Under the pieces are notes generated by a model. That model saw nothing but the letters and a program-made list of their open reading frames with translations, had not been told where the DNA came from and did not search any database. The translations under genes were made by a program, and so were the position numbers. A DNA stretch of 64,000 nucleotides from Pseudomonadota bacterium (GTDB lineage Bacteria > Pseudomonadota > Alphaproteobacteria > Rhodobacterales > Rhodobacteraceae): positions 62,001 to 126,000 of the forward strand of contig JAIUPC010000012.1 in assembly GCA_020161655.1 (NCBI GenBank). The letters run 5' to 3'. Of the stretch, positions 8,512 to 15,984 are shown piece after piece (within the stretch, counting starts at the first letter, position 1; each line of letters begins with the position of its first letter).

Positions 8512-9150
8512 GTGCTCGGGCGAAGGACGATGCTGGGACTTTGGGCTGCAGCCATTTGGGCGGCGCCTCCGCTTGCCAATTCGGTTGCCGGCGTCGCGCG
8601 CGGGGCTGCCTGGGCCAAAGGCGGCTCCAACGCCGGCTCAGGCAGTTCGGGAAGCGGCTCCGGCAGTGGTCCCGATGATGACGACAACGACAATTCCGGT
8701 CCCGGCGGATCGTCGGGCACCTCCGGCAAGGGCAAGTCGGGGAAGCCCGGCACCCCCATCGGCAAATCGCGCCGGCTGGACTTAGGTGGCGACGGCATTC
8801 ACATTCAGTTCTTCGACGGGCATATCGAACGCATCCGCGCTGGGCAGTTCGAGCTTGTCGACAAATCCGGCGCGCTCGTCGATCGTCATGCCTCTACAGC
8901 GGGCGATCTGCGCCGGCTGCGCTCACTCGAGGCGGATTTCGCCGCGCGGGGCAGGGCCAGCGGAATTGTAACGGTTGCCGAGATTGATGAAGGCTCCGGT
9001 CGTGTCGATATCACCGATTTTCGCGGCTGGCGCGAGACGCTGAACCTTACTCGCTACGAGCTCAGCGATCCGAACGGCCGCACCGTCATGCGGCGGCCGC
9101 TGACGCCCGCGGATATCGTGCGCGTGCGCACGCTGCTCTTTCTGAACTGA
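8512..9150 (+). CDS. Exported protein of unknown function with Gly/Ser/Asp linker
   Basis: 212 residues. The N terminus (MLGRRTMLGLWAAAIWAAPPLANSVAG) looks like a signal peptide. It is followed by a disordered tract of Gly, Ser, Asp and Asn (about residues 41-80, including DDDDNDN) and then a compact C-terminal region of about 120 residues (RLDLGGDGIHIQFFDGHIERI onward, ending VRVRTLLFLN). The acidic tract could bind cations, but this is only suggested by composition. The start is GTG at 8512 with AGGAGG at 8495-8500; an ATG six codons later is an alternative. It ends 9 bases before the convergent response regulator, so it may be functionally tied to that two-component pair. I do not recognise the family. 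Confidence 0.75.
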   Translation: MLGRRTMLGLWAAAIWAAPPLANSVAGVARGAAWAKGGSNAGSGSSGSGSGSGPDDDDNDNSGPGGSSGTSGKGKSGKPGTPIGKSRRLDLGGDGIHIQFFDGHIERIRAGQFELVDKSGALVDRHASTAGDLRRLRSLEADFAARGRASGIVTVAEIDEGSGRVDITDFRGWRETLNLTRYELSDPNGRTVMRRPLTPADIVRVRTLLFLN

Positions 9151-9159
9151 AGGCGGGCC

Positions 9160-9813
9160 TCAGGTCTTCCAGTGGCCGCGCGCGATCACTGCCGCCTCGA
9201 CCCGGTTCCGGGCATGAAGCTTTTGCAGGATCGAGGTCATGTAGTGCTTCACCGTCTTTTCCTGCAGGTCGAGCGCGAGGCCCACCTCCTTGTTGCTCTG
9301 CCCCTCGGCGACGAGCCTCAGGATGTCTTCTTCGCGCTTCGAAAGATCGTCGATCGGGTTCGGCGCCTTCCGCGCCGCGCCCTCGCGCATGGCATTCAGG
9401 ATACGTCCGGCGAGGGTCGGCGAGACATAGGTCAGACCGCGCGCCAGGTCCTTGACGATGGCGACCAGCTCGCGCGAGCCGATGCCCTTGAGGAGGTAGC
9501 CCGCAGCGCCGGCCTTCAAGGCGCGCATCACGTCGTCGTCGTCCTCGGACACGGTCAGGATCGCGACCTTCGGCGGCGCGTCCTGCGCCCGGATGCAGCG
9601 CAGCGCCTCGATCCCGCCGCCGCCGGGCATGGAAAGGTCAAGAAGGACGAGATCGGGCTTGAGTTGATGTGTCAGCGCGACGGCGCTGCCGGCATCCTCG
9701 CCCTGGCCGACGACCTCGATCCCGGGATCGTCGGCCAAGGCCCGTGCGACCCCCTCGCGGTAAAGGGGATGATCGTCCGCGACGACGATCCTGATCCGCC
9801 CGCTACCGCTCAT
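9160..9813 (-). CDS. LuxR/NarL-family response regulator
   Basis: 217 residues. The receiver domain starts IRIVVADDHPLYREGVARAL; the phosphoacceptor Asp is in LVLLDLSMPGGGG (about 56) and the conserved Lys in LKAGAAGYLLKG. The C-terminal LuxR helix-turn-helix is LSKREEDILRLVAEGQSNKEVGLAL...KTVKHYMTSILQKL. It probably activates or represses transcription after phosphorylation by the kinase encoded just upstream. The ATG at 9813 (MSGSGRIRIVV) overlaps the kinase stop by four bases. The longer in-frame start at 10053 would add 80 residues of out-of-frame kinase sequence and was rejected. Target genes are unknown; the neighbouring exported protein is one candidate. Confidence 0.92.
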   Translation of the reverse strand: MSGSGRIRIVVADDHPLYREGVARALADDPGIEVVGQGEDAGSAVALTHQLKPDLVLLDLSMPGGGGIEALRCIRAQDAPPKVAILTVSEDDDDVMRALKAGAAGYLLKGIGSRELVAIVKDLARGLTYVSPTLAGRILNAMREGAARKAPNPIDDLSKREEDILRLVAEGQSNKEVGLALDLQEKTVKHYMTSILQKLHARNRVEAAVIARGHWKT

Positions 9814-11291
9814 GCGACCTCCAGTTCCATGATGATCTCCGCGCCCGGTCCGTCCTCGCGGTTCTTTGCGGTGAAGACGCCGCCGAGGCTTTCCACCCGG
9901 TCGCGGAGTCCGGCAAGCCCCATGCCGCCGCCATCCTCTGCCGATGCCGGGCTGGCGGGGAAGCCGGGGCCGGTATCGCGCACGGCAAGCCGGAGCCGCC
10001 CGGCGCCGCAGGACAGGCTCACCTCCTGACCCGCTACGCCGCCGTAGCGCCACGCATTGCTGAGGCCCTCCTGCACGAAGCGGTAGAGGCAGATCTTGGC
10101 GGCGGTCGAAAGCGTGCAGTCCGGCGTAACATCGCAGTTGACGGCGACCTGTGCGGCGGTGCGTGCGCGGTGCGCCTCGGCGACGGACTGCACGATGTCG
10201 GCGGCACTCCGCGTCTCGATGTCGGGCAGCGACAGCCCGCGCGAGATGGTCCTGATCTCCCGTATCGCATCCTTCACCGCCCGCTCGATCGGTTCGACCT
10301 CGCCCGCGTCCGCCGCTGTCTCGCGCAAGGCATCGAGCCTGAGCGCCACATAGCCGAGAAGCTGCGCCGGCCCGTCATGGAGGTCGGCGCCGATACGCCT
10401 CAGCGCCTGATCGTTCATGGCCGACGTCCGCGCCGCCGCCCCTTGCACCCTTTCGCGCAAGAGCCGGTTGCGGTCGTTGAGCGCCTGCACCTCGAGCAGC
10501 CGCTCGGTAAGGGCCGCGCGCTGGCGGTCGATGGTGCGGCTGCCGCCGAGCACGATGAGGTAAAGAAGCGCACCGATCGACGAGAAGATCAGCGCCACGG
10601 CGAGCCAGCTGTTCTTGCGGGCGGAGGCCAGATCCTCCTCAAGGTGGGTGGCGACCTCGTAGAACTCCGCCGCGCCGATGATCTCGCCCGACCAGACCTC
10701 GCGGATCGGGCTGTAGATTTCCAGCAGTGGAACGCCAAGGGCAAGCTCGCGCCTGTCCTCCGTATCGGAGAGGTTCTCGAACGAAGCGCTGACCTCGCCG
10801 GCGAGCGCGCCGCGAAGGTCATCCGACAGCGGGAAACGCTTGCCGACCAGGGCGGGATCGCTGGCTTCGACGACAAGGCCGTCGGGCCGCCAGAGCTTGA
10901 AGGATACCACACGCTCACCAAGCGAGGTGCCTTGGAACAACTCTTCGATGGCCCGTTTTGCCCCCGGCGCCAGCACGTCGGAATCGGCGAGGTCCTGGCT
11001 CAAGGGCGCGACGATGCTGTCGATGTACTGCGCCGACGAGAGTGCGGTGTTGCGCACGACGCTCTCCTCGATCCGGTTGGCGACAAGGCGCCCGACAAGC
11101 GCCATCGACAAGAGCATGACGCAGCCGCCGGCGATGGCGAACTGCGCGGCAAGAGAGAGCGACCTCCAGGGCTTGAGCGGCAGCACCATCTGATCCGTTG
11201 TTTCCGGTGCCCCACCTTCGGCGAAAATCGCGGCAATGAATACGGTCTTTGGTCTGATGAACAGCGCTGCATCGCGACGTTGCCGGGTCAT
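9810..11291 (-). CDS. NarX/DegS-type sensor histidine kinase
   Basis: 493 residues from the first start, or 459 if the ATG at 11189 (MVLPLKPWRSL) is used. The later start is attractive because it places the first membrane span (FAIAGGCVMLLSMALVG) near the N terminus; neither start has a strong Shine-Dalgarno. A periplasmic sensor region of about 170 residues is followed by a second span (WLAVALIFSSIGALLYLIVLG). The HisKA_3 dimerisation domain carries the phosphoacceptor histidine in IGADLHDGPAQLLGYVALRLDAL. The HATPase domain has GLSNAWRYG and DTGPGFP/GMGLAGLRDRV. The signal is unknown. It is paired with the LuxR regulator through a four-base overlap. Confidence 0.9.
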   Translation of the reverse strand: MTRQRRDAALFIRPKTVFIAAIFAEGGAPETTDQMVLPLKPWRSLSLAAQFAIAGGCVMLLSMALVGRLVANRIEESVVRNTALSSAQYIDSIVAPLSQDLADSDVLAPGAKRAIEELFQGTSLGERVVSFKLWRPDGLVVEASDPALVGKRFPLSDDLRGALAGEVSASFENLSDTEDRRELALGVPLLEIYSPIREVWSGEIIGAAEFYEVATHLEEDLASARKNSWLAVALIFSSIGALLYLIVLGGSRTIDRQRAALTERLLEVQALNDRNRLLRERVQGAAARTSAMNDQALRRIGADLHDGPAQLLGYVALRLDALRETAADAGEVEPIERAVKDAIREIRTISRGLSLPDIETRSAADIVQSVAEAHRARTAAQVAVNCDVTPDCTLSTAAKICLYRFVQEGLSNAWRYGGVAGQEVSLSCGAGRLRLAVRDTGPGFPASPASAEDGGGMGLAGLRDRVESLGGVFTAKNREDGPGAEIIMELEVA

Positions 11292-11824
11292 GGCGGACGG
11301 GCAGGTGAGGGGCCCACCGGGCGGAGGCCCAGGTGCCTCGTCGCTGGAAAGGAATCATCCGGCGGTGGTTGAGGCGCGAAGATGTGGCGTTTTCTTGCCC
11401 TCGCCGCGCCATTGGCTGCGGCTCTGCATCAATCAGGAAAAATCACGATGAATGAAACGTTTACTGGAACCGGGACATGTCCGAAAAGCCAAGTGGTCAG
11501 CTCAACCTGAAGGAGGTATCACTGCACGTATTGAGAGAGTGAAGATTGTAAGTGGTCATTCAAGTTTGTGTCGTGACGAGTGCCGCAGTTTGCAAACTCG
11601 TGCCCATGAGGACCTGTGTTTTTTTGGTCTTCATGGGCACGGATGTTCCCCCATGAGATCAAGCTCCAGTCAGCGGACGAGCCGGAGCCTTGTGCTTGTT
11701 TAGGTCTGATCTGTCGTCAGAGAGGGGTCTGACACCGGGCCTGTCCAAAACGGCCCTCAGGGAGAGCCAGAACGCCAAGAACCGGCGCCACAGCGCGGGT
11801 TCTTCAGTCCTGACAATCGGTTGA
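11292..11824. other. 533-base gap before the integrated element
   Basis: No convincing gene. Composition becomes visibly more A/T-rich between about 11430 and 11660. An 83-codon frame (11452-11703, plus) and a 20-codon frame starting at 11448 after AGGAAA exist but show no recognisable domain. The stretch holds a 15-bp hairpin (11600-11640), a 12-bp palindrome AGTTTGCAAACT (11587-11598) and a 7-bp hairpin (11777-11804). Confidence 0.5.
11600..11640. repeat. 15-bp inverted repeat with T-rich loop
   Basis: GTGCCCATGAGGACC (11600-11614) pairs with GGTCTTCATGGGCAC (11626-11640), with one G-T wobble and an 11-base loop that contains seven consecutive T. There is no T-run after the stem, so it is not a standard intrinsic terminator. 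It could be a structured RNA, a protein site or a mobile-element scar. Confidence 0.7.
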
Positions 11825-11875
11825 TTTGGCTCCGGCGGTAGGGATCGAACCTACGACCAATTGATTAACAGTCAA
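11825..11875 (-). repeat. attL: Left attachment repeat (tRNA-Asn 3' fragment)
   Basis: 51 bases identical to 21315-21365. Read on the minus strand it begins in the anticodon-loop region and ends just past the CCA of tRNA-Asn. It lacks the 5' half (D arm and acceptor 5' strand), so it is not a functional tRNA. It marks the integrase-proximal end of the element. Confidence 0.93.
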
Positions 11876-11977
11876 ATTCCAACACCAAACCTAGTCTAAC
11901 GATGTAAAACTATCCAATGCGAAAAAACCATTACATCGCTTGACTTTGCAAGCCTTCGGCCCAACTATTCCTAACGC

Positions 11978-12026
11978 GGGGTAACACTACATATCGGCGC
12001 AATCCGTTACCCCAGTGTTACCCCAG
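11978..12026. promoter_or_regulatory. Putative integrase arm-type sites, left end
   Basis: Two abutting 11-bp copies CGTTACCCCAG (12005-12015) and TGTTACCCCAG (12016-12026), plus an inverted GTGTTACCCC on the minus strand (11987-11978). They lie between the att repeat and the integrase start. The same motif occurs twice near the right end (21231-21253). Presence at both ends and spacing of about one helical turn fit arm-type binding sites of a tyrosine integrase. Binding by the XRE repressor, whose operators also contain GTTAC, is an alternative. Confidence 0.65.
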
Positions 12027-12039
12027 AGGACAATTTGAC

Positions 12040-13290
12040 ATGGCGAAGGCGCTGACGACGAAGGGGATCGACGCACTGAAACCGGACCCGGAGCGCCGGG
12101 TTGAAGTTCCCGATCCTTCCCTGTCCGGCCTTTATCTCATCGTCCAGCCGAGTGGCGTGAAGTCGTGGGCGCTGCGCTACCGCGTCGCAGGACGGCCTGC
12201 CAAGCTGACGCTCGGGCGCTGGCCTGTCATGCAGCTTGCGGCGGCACGGGCGGCGGCAAGCGCGGCAATCGAGGCGGTGGAGCGTGGCAACGATCCTGGT
12301 GCCGACAAAAAGGCGACGAAGGCCGCGCGGCGCGACGCGCACCTTACCGAACGGGACAAGATCAAGACGCTTGTCGGGCAGTTCGCCACCCGCCACCTGT
12401 CGGGCCTCAGAAGCGGCGCACACGCACGCCAGTTCCTTGATCGGTTCGTTGTCAAGGCATGGGGGGATCGGGACATTCACACCATCACCCGACGCGACGT
12501 GATCGACTTGCTGGACGGCATCGCTGACAGCGGCAGGGGCGTCACCGCGAACCGTGTTCTGGCGCATACGCGGAAATTCTTCGCATGGTGCGTTGAAAGG
12601 GACGTGCTGGCGGCGTCGCCGGTTGCGGGCGTCAAGCCCGTGGCGAAGGAAGCGAGCCGGGAGCGCGTGTTGAGTGATGATGAAATCCGATTGTTCTGGC
12701 GCGCCTGTGAGGGCGTCGGGGAGCCGTGGGGGCCGCTCGGCAAGATATTGTTGCTGACGGGCCAGAGGCTCGGGGAAGTCGCCGGAATGCGGGAGGCCGA
12801 GGTTGCGGGCGAGGTATGGCACTTGCCAAGCGACAGGACGAAGAACGGGCGGGCGCATGACGTGCCTCTGTCGGCCGCTGCGCGCGACGTGCTGGCTGGG
12901 AAGCTGCGGATCGCGGGCGAGGCGGGGCTGATCTTCACGACGACCGGCACAACGCCGGTCAGTGGCTACCATAAGGCGCGGAACGGCATCGCCGACGCGA
13001 TGGCCGAGATCGCGTCCAAAGAGGCCGGCAAGCCGGTCGAGATTCCGCACTGGACCTTCCACGACCTCAGGCGGACGGCGGCAACCGGCATGGCCCGCCT
13101 CGGCATCGCAGTTCGCGTCACCGAGGCGGCTTTGAACCATGTCAGCGGCACCGGGGGCGGGATCGTCAGTGTTTACCAGCGCCATGACTATGCCGAGGAA
13201 AAACGGCAGGCCCTTGAGGCGTGGGCGCGGTTTGTCCTTTCGCTGGCGGACGGCGGTAGCGACAATATCGTGAGGCTTGCCCATGCCTGA
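12040..13290 (+). CDS. int: Tyrosine-type site-specific integrase (DUF4102/P4-like)
   Basis: Catalyses integration and excision at the tRNA-Asn site. 416 residues. The N-terminal arm-binding domain of the DUF4102 type (KALTTKGIDALKPDPERRVEV, GLYLIVQPSGVKSWALRYR) is followed by a core-binding domain (about 105-195). The catalytic domain has Arg in LTGQRLGEVAGM, HxxR in HDLRRTAATGMARLG, a later His in LNHVSG, and the nucleophile Tyr near the C terminus (SVYQRHDYAEEK). All expected catalytic residues are visible and the frame is intact. It lies 164 bases inside the left repeat and reads inward. Confidence 0.95.
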   Translation: MAKALTTKGIDALKPDPERRVEVPDPSLSGLYLIVQPSGVKSWALRYRVAGRPAKLTLGRWPVMQLAAARAAASAAIEAVERGNDPGADKKATKAARRDAHLTERDKIKTLVGQFATRHLSGLRSGAHARQFLDRFVVKAWGDRDIHTITRRDVIDLLDGIADSGRGVTANRVLAHTRKFFAWCVERDVLAASPVAGVKPVAKEASRERVLSDDEIRLFWRACEGVGEPWGPLGKILLLTGQRLGEVAGMREAEVAGEVWHLPSDRTKNGRAHDVPLSAAARDVLAGKLRIAGEAGLIFTTTGTTPVSGYHKARNGIADAMAEIASKEAGKPVEIPHWTFHDLRRTAATGMARLGIAVRVTEAALNHVSGTGGGIVSVYQRHDYAEEKRQALEAWARFVLSLADGGSDNIVRLAHA

Positions 13291-13966
13291 GACCCGCATT
13301 CAAGACGCGATGAGCGTGTGCGTCACAAAGGATCTGGAAAGCGAAGCCGACGTGGTCTCGGCCATCGAGGCCATAAACGCGGCCTTTCCCGCTCCAATCG
13401 TGGCGCTGAGTGAAATCCGCCAGAAGTTGGCGGCAGTCATGATGAAGGCGGGCTTTCCCCCGCCTGACAGCCTAGTATTTCATAAGGGAAGATATTGGTG
13501 CGCCTACACAGAAGGCGACAGGCCAAGAGGGAAAGCCCTGTCTCCGGGCTGGTCATTCACCACGAAAAAGGCCGAACCGCTCAGCCAAGAGCACGAAGCG
13601 GCCATCATCTATCGGAAAACTGTCGAAGTTGAGGGCGCGCTTACGACCGCCAACGTCGAGGCGCTATACCACCACGCTTTCAGTTTGGGAGTTGCAGTTG
13701 ATACCTTCAACAAACGGCGGTTGCATCTGCGAAAGGTTGCAATTGGAATGAAACAACTGGATGCGGGCAAATCCGGTGGGGCACAAAGGACTGCTGAAAG
13801 CTTTAAGTCAATACATGGTGCCGAAGCGCAGTTGATCGCCGTCCAAATTTCCCGAAAATCACCAAACTTGTCGTGGGCCGCAATTCGGAAGGTGATCGCG
13901 GCCAAATACCAGGTGAGCGACAAAACCGTGAAGGACGCTCTGAGGAACCCGAAAAAACAAGGGTAA
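13283..13966 (+). CDS. Element protein of unknown function with C-terminal HTH-like region
   Basis: 227 residues starting at the ATG overlapping the last codons of int by eight bases, which suggests coupled translation. No family recognised. An N-terminal helical region is followed by a patch FHKGRYWCAYTEGDRP and a central helical segment. The C terminus (SWAAIRKVIAAKYQVSDKTVKDALRNPKKQG) looks like a small helix-turn-helix with a basic tail. Composition is less GC-rich than the host genes. Position next to int suggests a role in recombination or regulation, but this is guesswork from context. Confidence 0.7.
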   Translation: MPETRIQDAMSVCVTKDLESEADVVSAIEAINAAFPAPIVALSEIRQKLAAVMMKAGFPPPDSLVFHKGRYWCAYTEGDRPRGKALSPGWSFTTKKAEPLSQEHEAAIIYRKTVEVEGALTTANVEALYHHAFSLGVAVDTFNKRRLHLRKVAIGMKQLDAGKSGGAQRTAESFKSIHGAEAQLIAVQISRKSPNLSWAAIRKVIAAKYQVSDKTVKDALRNPKKQG

Positions 13967-13995
13967 GACCCCGCGAATTGCCCTGTAGCGGGGTC
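13967..13995. repeat. 8-bp hairpin after the int-associated gene
   Basis: GACCCCGC (13967-13974) pairs with GCGGGGTC (13988-13995), directly after the stop at 13966. No T-run follows, so it is a weak terminator candidate separating int and its neighbour from the AlpA-led genes. Confidence 0.5.
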
Positions 13996-14040
13996 CTAAA
14001 TCGTTTGCACAGATTTTAACTCTGCAAGCGAGGTAGTCAA

Positions 14041-14229
14041 ATGAACGAAGAAAGGATCACGGCAGCGGCGGCGCGCGAAATGTGCGGCGGGGTGTCGGAT
14101 ATGACGTTCTGGCGGTGGCTGCATGACCCCGCCATGAATTTCCCAAAACCGGACTACATCAGGAAGCGGCGCTACTGGCGCAAGGCCGATCTTGTCGCAT
14201 GGCTCCAAACGCAGGCAGAGGCCGCGTAA
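14041..14229 (+). CDS. AlpA-like excisionase/transcriptional regulator
   Basis: 62 residues, MerR-like winged helix of the AlpA/phage regulatory family: ITAAAAREMCGGVSDMTFWRWLHDP, then FPKPDYIRKRRYWRKADLVAWL. In P4-like satellites and many PICIs, AlpA-type proteins activate excision or act as master activators. Here it heads the block of replication genes. The upstream 74 bases contain a dyad TTGCACAGA...TCTGCAA (about 14004-14029) that could be its operator. The full typical length of the family is present. Confidence 0.85.
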   Translation: MNEERITAAAAREMCGGVSDMTFWRWLHDPAMNFPKPDYIRKRRYWRKADLVAWLQTQAEAA

Positions 14230-14232
14230 GCC

Positions 14233-14598
14233 ATGATGATTGAGCAGCAGAAAAGCGAAAACCCCGGTGCGCTGGCGGGCGCGACCGGGGCCGTTCCGAA
14301 AAAAAACGACATCGTTGGGGCAGGGTACAACGCCTTGTCGGCGGAATCGACTGCAAAAACGCCTCCCGCGAATACGCCGCAGGAACGGTGGCGGGCGCGA
14401 AACGTGAAAGCGGCATGGGCGCATAGCGCAACCCGCTCCGCAATCCGTCTTGGCCTGATCGTTCGCGAGCCTTGCCAGGTCTGCGGCGCGGTCAAGGCGG
14501 ACGCGCATCACCCTGACTATGACCGGCCCTTGGTGGTGCGATTCCTGTGCCGCAAACATCATAAGCAAGAGCACTCGGGGGGCAAAAATGGGTCGTGA
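14233..14598 (+). CDS. Small phage-type zinc-ligand protein (HNH-like fragment)
   Basis: 121 residues. The C-terminal half carries an ordered set of possible zinc ligands and HNH-type residues: CQVCG, HHPDYDRPLVVRFLC and HHKQEH. This pattern is familiar from small phage proteins located near replication genes. The N-terminal 50 residues look disordered (Ala/Thr/Pro/Lys). A full HNH nuclease fold is not certain because the region after the last His pair is short. It overlaps the next gene by 11 bases and follows alpA by three. Confidence 0.7.
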   Translation: MMIEQQKSENPGALAGATGAVPKKNDIVGAGYNALSAESTAKTPPANTPQERWRARNVKAAWAHSATRSAIRLGLIVREPCQVCGAVKADAHHPDYDRPLVVRFLCRKHHKQEHSGGKNGS

Positions 14599-15358
14599 TC
14601 GCAAGAACGAGCGGCGCGGCACCAAGGTCGGCGGCCTATTCGTGCCGATCCTACATCAGACGCTCGATTGCGACGCTTGGCGCGCGCTCGGGCTGTCCGC
14701 GCGGTTGCTCTACATCGCCCTGCGCCGCCGCGCGCGCCCCGAGACTAACGGGCGTACCTTTCTCAGCGTACGCGATGCAGCAGAGGAAATAGGCGTCGCG
14801 CGGAACACGATTGCCGAGGCATTCCGCGACCTTCAGCGGCATGGCTTCATTGTTGCAACGCAGGTCGGTCGTTTGGGCGTGGACGGCCATGGCAAGGCTT
14901 CGACGTGGCTCCTGACCGAGATGAAGGCACCGAACGAACAGAGTCCGCCCAAGAACTATTTGGCGTGGCGCGCCGGGGCGGACTTTCCGGTCGCGAAGGG
15001 GTCTGCGCCTGTGCGGAAAAAACAGAACCCTGTCGCAAATTTTGCGCGTCCCCGTCGCAATAGCTGCGATGTTTCTCCGGCTCAGGTCACCAAGGCCGGG
15101 CCATCCTGTCGCAATCCCTGCGACGTTTTGGACAAAACCAACGCCGAGCCTGTCGCAATAGCTGCGCCACATCTAGAATCTGCCATGCAAGGTAGCGCCT
15201 TCCGCTCGTTCGCAGTCGTAACTCGCGGCACGGTTTCGCGCATCGGCGTTCGCGTGGCCCGCACGGCAAACATGCGCTTGGCGGATGCTTCGGAAATCTC
15301 GCCCGGTGCTTTTAAGCCGGTGCATCTTGAAACACTTCAACGGAGGACAACCCAATGA
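14588..15358 (+). CDS. Putative replication initiator with winged-helix N terminus
   Basis: 256 residues from the ATG at 14588, preceded by GGGGGG. Residues about 15-110 contain a winged-helix pattern (FVPILHQTLDCDAWRALGLSARLLYIALRRRAR; LSVRDAAEEIGVARNTIAEAFRDLQRHGFIV), as seen in phage and plasmid replication initiators. The middle of the gene carries four 15-bp iterons. The C-terminal part (from about residue 140) has low complexity and no recognised domain. Function is inferred from the HTH, the internal iterons and the position after alpA. A transcriptional regulator is the main alternative. Confidence 0.68.
   Translation: MGRDRKNERRGTKVGGLFVPILHQTLDCDAWRALGLSARLLYIALRRRARPETNGRTFLSVRDAAEEIGVARNTIAEAFRDLQRHGFIVATQVGRLGVDGHGKASTWLLTEMKAPNEQSPPKNYLAWRAGADFPVAKGSAPVRKKQNPVANFARPRRNSCDVSPAQVTKAGPSCRNPCDVLDKTNAEPVAIAAPHLESAMQGSAFRSFAVVTRGTVSRIGVRVARTANMRLADASEISPGAFKPVHLETLQRRTTQ
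15032..15166. repeat. Four iterons GTCGCA-N5-TGCG inside the initiator gene (putative origin)
   Basis: Copies at 15032-15046 (GTCGCAAATTTTGCG), 15054-15068 (GTCGCAATAGCTGCG), 15108-15122 (GTCGCAATCCCTGCG) and 15152-15166 (GTCGCAATAGCTGCG). Each has an inner dyad CGCA-N5-TGCG. Start-to-start distances are 22, 54 and 44 bases, close to whole helical turns. I saw no further full copy in the element. Confidence 0.8.
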
Positions 15359-15552
15359 GTACCGAAACCTTCGGTAACGCCAAGTTTCAGACCTGTCTGG
15401 AGAGACAGGCCAGACTTCTCATCGACGCCCTGATTGAGCAGCAGCGGCAACGTTGCACCTCGGAAGGCGCGCTTGGCCTCATAGCGCTCGCGGTGGAAAT
15501 CAACCGCGCCGGGCGCGCCATTCTCAGCCAGATCGAAAGGACCGAACGATGA
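15355..15552 (+). CDS. Small element protein of unknown function
   Basis: 65 residues, start overlapping the initiator stop (ATGA) and stop overlapping the next start (ATGA). Predicted mostly helical: ARLLIDALIEQQRQRCTSEGALGLIALAVEINRAGRAIL. It shares a pattern with the next product (a helical core ending in ...RAGRAILSQIE versus ...REAQAILDQVG), so the two may be distant duplicates or partners. No family recognised. Confidence 0.65.
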   Translation: MSTETFGNAKFQTCLERQARLLIDALIEQQRQRCTSEGALGLIALAVEINRAGRAILSQIERTER

Positions 15553-15755
15553 GCAGCGTTGAGTCAGCCGCCGCCGAGATGTGGAAAACCCTCTGCGAAG
15601 AGCTTTCGCGGTCGATGGTTGACCTGGTCCTGGCTGAGGCCAAGCGGAACGGCATCGCCGACGCTGAGGCGGCCAGGAGCCTCCTTTCCTTCGCAACCGA
15701 AATGGAGCGCGAGGCGCAGGCGATACTGGATCAGGTGGGAGGGCCGAAATCTTGA
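15549..15755 (+). CDS. Small helical element protein of unknown function
   Basis: 68 residues from the ATG at 15549, translationally coupled to the preceding gene. Predicted as two or three amphipathic helices (AEMWKTLCEELSRSMVDLVLAEAKRNG; AEAARSLLSFATEMEREAQAILDQVG). It resembles the preceding product in its C-terminal half. It is the last gene before a 229-base gap with a strong inverted repeat, so it closes the early-type gene block. Function unknown. Confidence 0.65.
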   Translation: MSSVESAAAEMWKTLCEELSRSMVDLVLAEAKRNGIADAEAARSLLSFATEMEREAQAILDQVGGPKS

Positions 15756-15781
15756 CTTTACGCCCGTGCCCCTCTACCATG

Positions 15782-15823
15782 GCTTGTGTGATTGCATCCG
15801 TTTCGAGGGGCAATCACACAAGC
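15782..15823. repeat. Perfect 14-bp inverted repeat upstream of the capsid gene
   Basis: GCTTGTGTGATTGC (15782-15795) and its exact complement GCAATCACACAAGC (15810-15823), 14 bases apart. It lies in the 229-base gap between the replication block and the capsid gene. No T-run follows. It could be an operator, a structured leader or a recognition site for a packaging or replication protein. Confidence 0.8.
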
Positions 15824-15984
15824 GACGCCGGATCGCTCTATTTCCGGCACCCGCTGTCCGTTCATGCCTGGCGCTGTTCGGAAGGCGAGGCTCGGCAACC
15901 TGGCCGAGCGAGGCGTACGCATGACGCTGCGCTCTGAACACTCCCAAAGCCAGCGCCCAATCAGGGCAACAGAGGAATTGCGCC

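Noticed and set aside
8067-8798. 243-codon minus-strand frame upstream of nasT
   Set aside because: Pro/Leu-rich mirror of the Gly/Ser linker of the secreted protein, with no recognised domain.
11452-11703. 83-codon plus-strand frame before the island
   Set aside because: Start overlaps another short frame, no homology recognised, and its 3' part crosses a 15-bp hairpin; not strong enough to call a gene.
11825-11875. A second tRNA-Asn at the left end
   Set aside because: Only the 3' part is present; D arm and 5' acceptor strand are missing, so it is an attachment repeat.
15032-15166. CRISPR array reading of the four short repeats
   Set aside because: Repeats are 15 bp with unequal spacers inside a coding gene, and no cas genes are present; iterons fit better. 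I saw no CRISPR array anywhere in the window.
15752-15937. 61-codon frame between the small genes and the capsid gene
   Set aside because: It runs through the 14-bp inverted repeat and codes for no recognisable domain; the stretch looks regulatory.
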